DNA of 64,000 nt from positions 1 through 64,000 of the forward strand of contig JAAVDE010000038.1 in the NCBI GenBank assembly GCA_014801955.1. The letters run 5' to 3'. The stretch comes from Bacteroides sp. Its GTDB lineage: Bacteria > Bacteroidota > Bacteroidia > Bacteroidales > Muribaculaceae. The notes below the pieces were generated by a model. The model did not search any database. It was not told the DNA's origin and saw nothing but the letters and a program-made list of their open reading frames with translations. Below are positions 25,465 to 33,398 of this stretch, in pieces. Position numbers and translations under genes: made by a program. The stretch's first letter is position 1. Every line of letters begins with the position of its first letter.

Positions 25465-26619
25465 ATGAAAACCATTCAGCCATCAAACCGCGTTAATAAC
25501 GTAAAGCCCTATTATTTCGCCGGAAAGTTGCGCGAGGTTGCGCAGCTCAACGCCCGGGGCTATGATATAATCTCTCTTGGAATCGGCGGCCCCGACCGCA
25601 TGCCGCCCGAGGCGGCGATCAACGCCTTGTGTGAGGCGGCGCGCCGCTCCGACGTTCATAGCTATCAGCCCTTTGCCGGTCTGCCCGAACTGCGCCGCGC
25701 AATGGCCGACTGGTATGACCGCGTCTATGGCGTGAAGCTCGACCCCGAAACCGAGCTGCTGCCGCTAATGGGCTCGAAAGAGGGCATAATGCATATTTCA
25801 ATGGCGTTTCTCAATCCGGGCGACGGCGTTTTGGTCCCCAATCCGGGCTATCCGACCTATACCTCGGTCAGTAAGCTGGTCGAGGCGGAAATCTTTCCCT
25901 ATGACCTGACTGCCGAAAACTCGTGGCAGCCTGATTTCGAGGCTCTGGAAAAGCTGCCGCTCGACCGCATCAAGTTGATGTGGGTCAACTATCCTCACAT
26001 GCCGACCGGCGCGCCGGCCTCGAAAGAGCTGCTGCAAAAAATCGTTGATTTCGGACGCAAACATAACATTGTCATCGCCCACGATAATCCCTACTCGCAT
26101 ATTCTCAACGATGAGCCGCTGAGTATTCTCGCCGCCGACGGCGCACGCGAAATCTGCATTGAAATGAACTCGCTGTCGAAGAGCCACAACATGGCCGGCT
26201 GGCGCATGGCAATGGTCGCGACCAATCCGACTTTCCTTCAGTGGATTGTGAAGGTCAAGAGCAACGTTGATTCCGGCCAGTTCAAGCCGGTTATGCTCGC
26301 TGCGGTCGAGGCTCTGCGCCAGGGGCCGGAGTGGAGCCGCGAACTCAACCGCCACTACGCTGAGCGCCGCCGGGTTGCCGAAGAAATTATGTCGGCCCTG
26401 GGCTGCACGTTTGACCCCGCTCAGCGAGGCATGTTCCTCTGGGGCAAGCTCCCCGACTCGGTGGCTGACCCCGAGGCGTTTGTCGACGATATTCTCTATA
26501 ACCGCCGCGTGTTCATTACTCCGGGCTTCATTTTCGGCAGCAATGGCCGGCGCTACATCCGCATTTCGCTCTGTGCGACCGTTGAAACGCTTCGCCGCGC
26601 TCTCGACCGCCTTCGCTGA
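25465..26619 (+). CDS. Class I/II PLP aminotransferase, probably aromatic
   Basis: A 384-aa fold-type I aminotransferase. It shows substrate and cofactor motifs in order: LGIGGPDRMPP near the start, SYQPFAGLPELR, VNYPHMPTGAPAS, AHDNPY, and the PLP lysine Lys239 in NSLSKSHNMAGWR. The start at 25465 is 1 nt after the pheA stop codon; an earlier ATG would overlap pheA. The tight pheA linkage suggests transamination of phenylpyruvate or prephenate. Sequence resemblance to LL-diaminopimelate and aspartate aminotransferases means the substrate is uncertain. Confidence 0.9.
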   Translation: MKTIQPSNRVNNVKPYYFAGKLREVAQLNARGYDIISLGIGGPDRMPPEAAINALCEAARRSDVHSYQPFAGLPELRRAMADWYDRVYGVKLDPETELLPLMGSKEGIMHISMAFLNPGDGVLVPNPGYPTYTSVSKLVEAEIFPYDLTAENSWQPDFEALEKLPLDRIKLMWVNYPHMPTGAPASKELLQKIVDFGRKHNIVIAHDNPYSHILNDEPLSILAADGAREICIEMNSLSKSHNMAGWRMAMVATNPTFLQWIVKVKSNVDSGQFKPVMLAAVEALRQGPEWSRELNRHYAERRRVAEEIMSALGCTFDPAQRGMFLWGKLPDSVADPEAFVDDILYNRRVFITPGFIFGSNGRRYIRISLCATVETLRRALDRLR

Positions 26620-26638
26620 AACTTTTTTTCAGATTTTT

Positions 26639-26670
26639 TTTGGAAGGATAAAATATTTTGCGTAACTTTG
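26639..26670 (+). promoter_or_regulatory. Promoter with near-leaderless start
   Basis: TTTG (26639-26642) and TAACTTTG (26663-26670) with 20-nt spacing form a consensus promoter. Only 4 nt separate the -7 box from the ATG at 26675, so transcription should start at or next to the initiation codon. Confidence 0.75.
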
Positions 26671-26674
26671 CGTT

Positions 26675-26974
26675 ATGAAAAGAATTTTCCGCATAATGAT
26701 GCTTTGCATGCTCGCCCTTTTCGGAGCGGGCGCGGGTTTTGTGGCAGTTGCCGACGATCAGGTCGAGGTGGCTGCCGACGAGAGCCGTGCGCAGAGCGTT
26801 GACGGCGGTATTCGTTTAACGTCGTCTGCACGCGAAGCATTTGAAATCTACTCCATTACCGGCCAGAAAGTCAAGTCCGTGGCCGTTGAAGGTTCTTCGG
26901 TGAAGGTCGATCTGCCGAAAGGATGCTATATTGTTCGCACCGCCCGCTGGTCTAAGAAGGTGGTGGTGCGTTAA
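26675..26974 (+). CDS. Tiny secreted protein resembling an isolated T9SS sorting domain
   Basis: A 99-aa protein with a signal peptide (residues 1-26, cleavage near AVADD), a short acidic spacer and a C-terminal beta-sandwich-like segment from about residue 45. The segment IYSITGQKVKSVAVEG, then PKGCYIVRTARWSKKVVVR, follows the pattern of type A T9SS C-terminal sorting domains (Y-x-x-x-G-x-x-V, then LP-x-G-x-Y-I-V, then basic end). There is no passenger domain. A minimal exported adaptor or a domain remnant are both possible. It has its own promoter and lies 41 nt before the ABC exporter genes. Confidence 0.75.
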   Translation: MKRIFRIMMLCMLALFGAGAGFVAVADDQVEVAADESRAQSVDGGIRLTSSAREAFEIYSITGQKVKSVAVEGSSVKVDLPKGCYIVRTARWSKKVVVR

Positions 26975-27015
26975 TTCGTTGTACTAACATCTGTTTCATA
27001 ACCGATTCATACATT

Positions 27016-27936
27016 ATGATTCTTGAAGTTGACAAGGTGAGCAAGCAGTTCACCAGTCATGTTGCGTTGAGCAACGTGTCGCTATCCGTGCCGCGCGGCA
27101 GCGTTTACGGGCTGCTCGGACCCAACGGCGCCGGCAAAACCACCCTTATCCGAATCATCAACCATATAACCGCCCCCGACTCGGGTTCCGTTCGCTTCGA
27201 CGGCCACCGGCTGACCGAAGCCGACCTCGTTAATATCGGCTATCTGCCCGAAGAACGCGGACTCTACAAAAAAATGAAAGTCGGCGAGCAGGCAATTTTC
27301 TTTGCGCAGCTGAAGGGGCTGAGCCGCCGCGACGCCGAAGCGCGCCTCAAGGCATGGTTCGAACGGTTTGAAATATCATCGTGGTGGAATAAAAAGGTGT
27401 CGGAACTGTCGAAGGGCATGGCCCAGAAAGTGCAGTTTATCGTGACCGTTCTCCACGAACCGAAACTGCTGATTTTCGACGAACCGTTTTCTGGCTTTGA
27501 CCCGCTGAACGCCCAGTTGCTGAAAGATGAGATTCTGCGTCTGCGCGACGCCGGGGCAACGATCATTTTCTCCACCCACAACATGAGCTCCGTTGAGGAA
27601 ATCTGCGATTCCTTCACTCTCATCAACAAGTCGCAAAACATCCTTTCGGGTCGCGTCGAAGACGTTAAGCGCCAGTTTGCCAAGGGACGCTATGACTTCA
27701 CGATTCAGGGCGATGCAACAGCCGTGATTCCCAAGTTGATGCCGATGGTCGAGAGCTCCGACGTCGTTTCGCTGCCGCTGGAGCGCACGATGCTCAGCGT
27801 CAAGCTCCGCCCCGAGGTTGAGCTGCGCGACGCAATCGCCGCCGTTAACTCCGCGGCAACCATGGTCGGACTGAGCGAAAACCTCCCGACAATGAACGAT
27901 ATATTCATTTCATCCGTTAACGCCGCCAACAAATGA
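27016..27936 (+). CDS. ABC exporter ATP-binding subunit (NatA-like)
   Basis: A 306-aa ATPase with Walker A GPNGAGKT (35-42), signature ELSKGMAQKVQF in place of LSGGQ, Walker B LLIFDEPFSGFDP and the H-loop STHNM. A C-terminal domain of about 80 residues (DUF4162 type) follows, as in NatA sodium-export ATPases. It pairs with the permease gene that overlaps it by 4 nt. No separate promoter is obvious, so it may be read from the promoter of the small secreted gene. The exported substrate is unknown. Confidence 0.92.
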   Translation: MILEVDKVSKQFTSHVALSNVSLSVPRGSVYGLLGPNGAGKTTLIRIINHITAPDSGSVRFDGHRLTEADLVNIGYLPEERGLYKKMKVGEQAIFFAQLKGLSRRDAEARLKAWFERFEISSWWNKKVSELSKGMAQKVQFIVTVLHEPKLLIFDEPFSGFDPLNAQLLKDEILRLRDAGATIIFSTHNMSSVEEICDSFTLINKSQNILSGRVEDVKRQFAKGRYDFTIQGDATAVIPKLMPMVESSDVVSLPLERTMLSVKLRPEVELRDAIAAVNSAATMVGLSENLPTMNDIFISSVNAANK

Positions 27937-29243
27937 ACAATACAGCACTAATCATTAAGCGCGAATATATTGAACGCGTTAATAAAAAGAGCTTTATAAT
28001 AACTACGCTGCTGGTTCCGATACTGATGCTGCTGCTGATGTGCGTGCCGACGCTGATTCTGTTTTTCGCTCCGACGACCACCAAGAATGTTGCCGTGGTC
28101 GACGATTCGGGCATTATTCTGCCCCGGCTGAAGAACACGGACGACGTTCGCTTCTTTAACGCAACCGGCACGCAGGACGAAATGCTCTCGTGCGATTCAA
28201 TCTATGGCATTCTTATTATTGACCGCAATATCATGGTCAATCCCAACGGCGTTCGCATTCTGACGCCCAACACAGTTTCGGCGCCGGTGGAGCGCACCGT
28301 GGTTGACCAGATGGAAAAGATAATTCAGGATGAAAAACTCAAGAACTACAACATTGAGAATCTCGACAAGATTCTCGCCGATGTCCGAACGCCTGTGACC
28401 GTCAAGAGCATCCGTGTTGAAAACGAAGAAGACGAGGGCGAGGAACAGAGCGCGGAACTCAATGCCGTTGCCGGCATGGTTCTGAACTGCGTGCTCTATT
28501 TCTTCATATTGATGTATGGGGCGCTGATAATGAACTCCATAATTGAAGAAAAAGGCAACCGCGTGCTTGAACTCATTGTTTGCTCCGTTAAGCCGATGCA
28601 GCTGATGATTGGCAAGATTGTCGGCGTCGGCCTCGTTGCGCTGACCCAGATTGTTATCTGGGGCGTGGTTATCATGTTCTGCACCACCGTGTTGCTCCCG
28701 ATAGTCGTTCCCGCCGATATTATGGCCGAAGCGGCTGCTGTCAATGCCGGCAATATTGACCCGGCTGCTGCCGGAATCGACGTTGACCTGGCCCACATGC
28801 TCGGAGTGTTTACCAACGTTGGCTACATTGTTTATATTCTCGGCATGATGGTGGTGTTCCTGGTGCTCGGCTACCTGTTCTATGCGGCGATTTTTGCAAT
28901 GATCGGCGCGTCGGTCGATAACGTTCAGGACTCCTCGCAGCTGCAGACCATTGCTGCAATCCCCATTATGGTGGCCTTCTTTTCGTCGATGGTGATTCTC
29001 GAAGATCCCAGCTCGACGTTTGCGCTGATAATGTCGATGATTCCGTTTACCTCGCCGATGGTAATGATGGCGCGCGTGCCGTTTGGCGTCCCCGCCTGGG
29101 AGCTGATAATGTCGGTCGTTATTCTGATAGCATCGGTGATTTTCAGCATCTGGCTGGCCGGAAAGATATATCGTGTCGGCATATTCATGTATGGCAAAAA
29201 GCCATCTGTCCGCGACCTAATCCGCTGGGCACGCTACGATTAA
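27933..29243 (+). CDS. ABC-2 family permease (NatB-like)
   Basis: A 436-aa membrane protein of the ABC-2 type. There is one N-terminal transmembrane helix (about 20-45), a large extracytoplasmic domain (46-175), and five further helices in the C-terminal half (FFILMYGALIMNSIIEEKGNR and onward). The NSIIEEKGNRVLELIVCS motif is typical of NatB and related export permeases. It overlaps its ATPase gene by 4 nt and is followed by a strong terminator. Confidence 0.92.
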   Translation: MNNTALIIKREYIERVNKKSFIITTLLVPILMLLLMCVPTLILFFAPTTTKNVAVVDDSGIILPRLKNTDDVRFFNATGTQDEMLSCDSIYGILIIDRNIMVNPNGVRILTPNTVSAPVERTVVDQMEKIIQDEKLKNYNIENLDKILADVRTPVTVKSIRVENEEDEGEEQSAELNAVAGMVLNCVLYFFILMYGALIMNSIIEEKGNRVLELIVCSVKPMQLMIGKIVGVGLVALTQIVIWGVVIMFCTTVLLPIVVPADIMAEAAAVNAGNIDPAAAGIDVDLAHMLGVFTNVGYIVYILGMMVVFLVLGYLFYAAIFAMIGASVDNVQDSSQLQTIAAIPIMVAFFSSMVILEDPSSTFALIMSMIPFTSPMVMMARVPFGVPAWELIMSVVILIASVIFSIWLAGKIYRVGIFMYGKKPSVRDLIRWARYD

Positions 29244-29247
29244 ACAA

Positions 29248-29287
29248 CCATAAAAAAGCGAGGCGCAAAGCTTCGCTTTTTTTATGG
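29248..29287 (+). terminator. Rho-independent terminator
   Basis: A long inverted repeat with stem CCATAAAAAAGCGA pairing across a short GC loop, ending in a run of seven T, begins 4 nt after the ABC permease stop. It separates that unit from the dnaN operon. The A/T flanks make it usable in both directions. Confidence 0.85.
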
Positions 29288-29307
29288 CTGTAAGTTGCCG
29301 GAGGCGA

Positions 29308-29339
29308 TTTGCGGGATTCGGAAAAATTTCGTAACTTTG
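29308..29339 (+). promoter_or_regulatory. Promoter of the dnaN operon
   Basis: TTTG (29308-29311), 20-nt spacer, TAACTTTG (29332-29339), consensus for the Bacteroidetes primary sigma factor. The dnaN ATG is at 29374, giving a leader of about 30 nt. Confidence 0.8.
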
Positions 29340-29373
29340 CTTACTTAAATAACGCAAAAATTCGAACCATACA

Positions 29374-30507
29374 ATGAAATTCAACGTAGAAAGCAAGGTG
29401 CTCTATAGCTCAACGTCGGCTGTGAGCAAGGTGATTAACTCAAAGAATCCGATGCCTATTCTCAACAACTTCCTGGTTGAGCTGAAAGGCAATGTGCTTA
29501 CTATCACCGCAAGCGACATTGAAAACACCCTGTCGGCCCGAGTGCCCGTTATGGAAGCCGAAGGCGAAGGCCGCTTCTGCGTGGATGCCCGCCGTTTGAC
29601 CGACCTTTTGAAGTCGATGCCCGCGATTGGCATCACTTTTGAAATCGACGACGACTCGCTGGCGATTCAGGTTACATATAACAACGGCGCCGGCAAGTTT
29701 GACTTCATCGGCGTTGTTGGCGATGAATATCCTACGCCCCAGGTTGAAATGGATGCCGATGCGGTTAGCTTCACGGTTCCTTGCGAGCAGATTCTCGCCG
29801 GTATTGACAACACGCTCTTTGCCGTAGGCACCGACACGCTGCGCCCGCAGATGATGGGTATTTATTTCGACATTATGGAGGAGGGCATCACGTTCGTTGC
29901 CACCGATACGCGCAAGCTCGTTCGCTATCGCAACAGCCTGGCCGCTCCCGGCGTTACGACCTCGTGCATCATGCCCACCAAGCCCGCCCAGGTTATCAAG
30001 AACGTTCTGCCGAAAGAGGGCCCGGTTAATATTTCAATCGACGGCAAGCGCGCGCTGATTCAGACCGAAGACATCAGCTTCAGCTGCCAGCTGCTCAAGG
30101 GCGTTTATCCCAACTATAACCGCGTGGTGCCTGAAAACAATCCGTTTACCATGACCGTCGACACCCAGTCGTTCCTGAGCGCGCTGCGCCGCGTCAGTGT
30201 TTTCGGCGACCAGGGTCAGAATCAGGTTAAGCTGCGCATCACTCCGAATGAAGTCACCGTTAAGGCCGTTGACAACGCCTACTGCACCCGTGCCGTTGAG
30301 AGCGTTCCCTGCGACTTCGACAAGGAGGAGATGGTTATCGGCTTCTCCGCCCCCTACGTTATGGAGATTTTCTCCACTATCTCTACCGGCGAAGTTATCG
30401 TCAAGCTCAGCGACCCGTCGCGTCCCGGCGTTTTCTGCCCGTCTGAACAGGGCGAGCACTCCGACCTGCTGATGATTCTTATGCCAATGAACGTTACTGA
30501 ATTCTAA
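29374..30507 (+). CDS. dnaN: DNA polymerase III beta clamp
   Basis: The sliding clamp that tethers the replicative polymerase. The 377-aa length fits three clamp domains: N-terminal MKFNVESKVLYSSTSAVSKVINSKNPMPILNNFLVEL, the middle domain with TDTRKLVRYR, and the C-terminal domain ending in LMILMPMNV. No unusual residues are seen. Here dnaN is not next to dnaA. It starts an eight-gene run (exonuclease, coaBC, porD, recN, rlmB, MATE, FAD enzyme), with no gap before the exonuclease gene. Confidence 0.97.
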   Translation: MKFNVESKVLYSSTSAVSKVINSKNPMPILNNFLVELKGNVLTITASDIENTLSARVPVMEAEGEGRFCVDARRLTDLLKSMPAIGITFEIDDDSLAIQVTYNNGAGKFDFIGVVGDEYPTPQVEMDADAVSFTVPCEQILAGIDNTLFAVGTDTLRPQMMGIYFDIMEEGITFVATDTRKLVRYRNSLAAPGVTTSCIMPTKPAQVIKNVLPKEGPVNISIDGKRALIQTEDISFSCQLLKGVYPNYNRVVPENNPFTMTVDTQSFLSALRRVSVFGDQGQNQVKLRITPNEVTVKAVDNAYCTRAVESVPCDFDKEEMVIGFSAPYVMEIFSTISTGEVIVKLSDPSRPGVFCPSEQGEHSDLLMILMPMNVTEF

Positions 30508-31287
30508 ATGGAACTCAACTTAACCAAACCCATCATATTTTTCGATCTCGAAACCACCGGCGTTAACTTTCAGACCGACCGAATCGTTGAAATATCCTAT
30601 ATAAAGGTGTTTCCCAACGGCTCGGAAGAGTCGAAAACAATCCGCGTTAACCCCGGTCGTCCAATCCCGGCTGAGGCCACGGCGATTCACCATATCACTG
30701 ATGCCGACGTTGCCAACGAGCGTCAGTTCAAGGAAATAGCCCGCGAACTGGCCCGCACGTTCCAGGGTTGCGACATTGGCGGCTTCAACTCCAACAAGTT
30801 TGACCTGCCGCTGCTGCAAGAGGAATTTATCCGTGCGGGAGTCGATGATTTCGACCCGTCGCGCTGCCGGTTGATTGACGTGCAGACCATTTTCCACAAA
30901 ATGGAGCAGCGCACCCTCATCGCGGCCTATAAATTCTATTGCAACAAAGACCTGACTGAGGCACACAGCGCCAACGCCGACACCCGCGCTACCTACGAGG
31001 TTCTGAAAGCACAGCTCGACCGATACCCCGAGCTGCAGAACGACATGGATTTCCTGGCCGGATTCTCAACCCAGCGCAAGGGCGTTGACCTGGCAGGCCG
31101 CATAATCTACGATGAAAAGGGGCGCGAAGTGTTCAACTTCGGCAAACATAAAGGCAAAACCGTTGAAGAAGTCTTTGCAACCGACCGCAACTATTGCGAC
31201 TGGATGCAGAAAAGCGATTTCGCCGCCGACACCAAGCGCGTGGTTATGCGCCTCTACACTCGTTTCCTTCAAAATCAGAAAAGCTAA
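30508..31287 (+). CDS. DEDDh 3'-5' exonuclease with C-terminal DUF3820-like module
   Basis: A 259-aa DnaQ-type exonuclease. Exo I is FFDLETTG (Asp13, Glu15), Exo II contains GFNSNKFDLPLL, and Exo III is HSANADTRATYEVL with His and Asp five residues apart. After about residue 200 comes FNFGKHKGKTVEEVF with YCDWM, which resembles the DUF3820 module. It directly abuts dnaN and may act in proofreading or repair with the clamp; the genuine PolC/DnaE epsilon partner cannot be confirmed. No signal peptide. Confidence 0.9.
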   Translation: MELNLTKPIIFFDLETTGVNFQTDRIVEISYIKVFPNGSEESKTIRVNPGRPIPAEATAIHHITDADVANERQFKEIARELARTFQGCDIGGFNSNKFDLPLLQEEFIRAGVDDFDPSRCRLIDVQTIFHKMEQRTLIAAYKFYCNKDLTEAHSANADTRATYEVLKAQLDRYPELQNDMDFLAGFSTQRKGVDLAGRIIYDEKGREVFNFGKHKGKTVEEVFATDRNYCDWMQKSDFAADTKRVVMRLYTRFLQNQKS

Positions 31288-32493
31288 ATGCTCCAAGGCA
31301 AACACATTGTTCTCGGCATAACCGGCGGTATCGCCGCCTATAAGTCTGCCTCGCTGACCCGCCTGCTCGTCAAGGCCGGCGCCGAGGTGCAGGTCATTAT
31401 GACTCCGTCGGCCCGCGAGTTCATTGCGCCGCTGACTTTGTCGACCCTGACCGGCAAGCCGGTGATTACCGAGTTTTTCACCGCCAATACCGGCGAATGG
31501 CACTCCCACGTTGACCTCGGCCTTTGGGCCGACGCAATGGTCGTTGCACCGGCAACTGCCTGCACCATTGGCAAGATGGCGCATGGCGTTGCCGACAATA
31601 TGCTCGTAACCACCTATCTGTCGGCAAAGGCTCCCGTGTTCGTCGCACCGGCAATGGACCTCGACATGATGGCCCATCCGTCAACGACCGCGAACCTCAA
31701 TCTGCTCCGCTCCTATGGCAACCATATCATCGAGCCGGCCAGCGGCGAGCTTGCCAGCCACCTGATTGGTAAGGGGCGCATGGAAGAACCCGAGCGCATA
31801 GTCGAGGTTCTGAGGGAATTTTTTAGCTCGAAAGGGCAGTTTGCCGGCAAACGGGTGCTCGTAACCGCCGGCCCGACCTATGAACGCATTGACCCGGTGC
31901 GCTTTATCGGCAACTTTTCGTCGGGCAAGATGGGCTATGCCATCGCCGACGCTCTGGCCGATCGCGGCGCGGAAGTGGTTCTTGTCAGCGGCCCGGTCGG
32001 CGAACTGAAGCCGCGCAATCCGCGCGTCGAGGTCCGCAAGATTGAGAGTGCGCTCCAGATGCTCGACGAATGTCAGAAAGTTTGGCCCGCAGCCGATATG
32101 GCCGTGATGACCGCGGCTGTTGCCGACTATCGCGTCGAGAACCGTGCCGACTCCAAGATTAAGCGCGAAGGCAATCTGGCGCCCGAACTCCGCCTGGTTG
32201 AGAATCCCGACATCGCAGCGACCCTCGGCGCTTCGAAAAAGCCGGGCCAGCTGCTGATCGGCTTTGCCCTCGAAACCGACAACGAGGCCGCCCATGCCGC
32301 CAACAAGCTCAAGCGCAAGAACCTCGATGCCATCGTGCTCAACTCTCTGCGCGATGCCGGCGCCGGATTCGGCACCGACACCAATAAGATAACCATCCTG
32401 TCGGCCGACGGCAGCGCCAAACCCTATCCGCTGAAAACCAAGCGCGAGGTTGCCGCCGACGTTGCTGACTTCATATCCTCTCTTTTGAAATGA
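31288..32493 (+). CDS. coaBC: Bifunctional phosphopantothenoylcysteine decarboxylase/synthetase
   Basis: Catalyses two consecutive coenzyme A steps: ligation of cysteine to 4'-phosphopantothenate and decarboxylation to 4'-phosphopantetheine. The N-terminal flavoprotein half (1-180) has ITGGIAAYK, the active-site histidine in EWHSHVDLGLWADAMVVAPATA and PAMDLDMMAHP. The C-terminal synthetase half (190-401) has TAGPTYERIDPVRFIGNFSSGKMG and MTAAVADYR. The 401-aa length is normal for the fusion. It overlaps porD by 4 nt. Confidence 0.96.
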   Translation: MLQGKHIVLGITGGIAAYKSASLTRLLVKAGAEVQVIMTPSAREFIAPLTLSTLTGKPVITEFFTANTGEWHSHVDLGLWADAMVVAPATACTIGKMAHGVADNMLVTTYLSAKAPVFVAPAMDLDMMAHPSTTANLNLLRSYGNHIIEPASGELASHLIGKGRMEEPERIVEVLREFFSSKGQFAGKRVLVTAGPTYERIDPVRFIGNFSSGKMGYAIADALADRGAEVVLVSGPVGELKPRNPRVEVRKIESALQMLDECQKVWPAADMAVMTAAVADYRVENRADSKIKREGNLAPELRLVENPDIAATLGASKKPGQLLIGFALETDNEAAHAANKLKRKNLDAIVLNSLRDAGAGFGTDTNKITILSADGSAKPYPLKTKREVAADVADFISSLLK

Positions 32494-33398
32494 CCATCCG
32501 CTCTCTCCTCATAGGCCTGCTGTTTGCCACGGGCGTTGCTGACGCAACGGCCCAGGAACTCAACTGCCAGGTCGATATTAACACGCAGAAGCTCCAGAAC
32601 GTGTCGAGCCAAACGTTCGAGACCCTCAAAGCGGCCATTACCGAGTATATGAACTCCACCAAGTTCTCGGAAGCCCAGCTGGCCGTCAACGAAAAGATTG
32701 ACTGTCGCATGTTGTTGACCGTCAGTGAGTATGAAGACAACATCGTTAAGGGAACCTTGCAGATTCAGTCCTCGCGCCCGGTCTATAACAGCAACTACAC
32801 GACCAGCCTGATTAATTTCCAGGACCCGAAAATCGACTTCTCCTATACCGAAGGCGAGCAACTGACCTTTTCGCAAAACGGAATGGAAAGCCAGCTGACG
32901 CAGATTCTGAACTTTTACGCCTACCTGGTTCTGGCAATGGATTTCGACAGCTTTGCGCCTCATGGCGGCGACGTTTTTTGGGAACGCTTGAAAATCATTG
33001 TTCAGGATGCGCAGTCGAGCGGCGAAGTAGGCTGGAAGGCGTTCGACGACAACAAGAACCGCTCGGCGGTGCTCGAAGCCTTTACCTCGCCGCAGACCGA
33101 AGTGATGCGCGACTTCACATATCGCTACCATCGCAACGGCCTCGATGAAATGGCCCAGAGCCCCGACAAAGGGCGTGCCAACATAACCGAGGCCATTGAT
33201 ATTCTGAAAACGGTTTATGATGCAGTGCCGATGTCGGTTGCGCTGTCAATGACCCGCGACGCAAAGCTCGACGAGCTGGTCAACGTCTATTCAAAGGCCC
33301 AGCAAACCGAGCGCGACCGCATTTATGAAACCATTTACCCACTCTGGCCAACGGAAAACCGACGCCTCACGGCCATTAAAAAAGGCGCTCAGAAATGA
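32490..33398 (+). CDS. porD: Type IX secretion protein PorD (DUF4835)
   Basis: A 302-aa exported protein with a signal peptide (residues 1-22, ending ATAQ). Its mature sequence begins ELNCQVDINTQKLQN and contains YNSNYTTSLINFQDPKIDFSY, matching the DUF4835/PorD family of Bacteroidetes as I recall it. PorD is listed among T9SS-associated proteins, but its biochemical role is not established. It lies between coaBC and recN with 4-nt overlaps on both sides, a gene order I recall from other Bacteroidales. No membrane helix beyond the signal. Confidence 0.88.
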   Translation: MTIRSLLIGLLFATGVADATAQELNCQVDINTQKLQNVSSQTFETLKAAITEYMNSTKFSEAQLAVNEKIDCRMLLTVSEYEDNIVKGTLQIQSSRPVYNSNYTTSLINFQDPKIDFSYTEGEQLTFSQNGMESQLTQILNFYAYLVLAMDFDSFAPHGGDVFWERLKIIVQDAQSSGEVGWKAFDDNKNRSAVLEAFTSPQTEVMRDFTYRYHRNGLDEMAQSPDKGRANITEAIDILKTVYDAVPMSVALSMTRDAKLDELVNVYSKAQQTERDRIYETIYPLWPTENRRLTAIKKGAQK

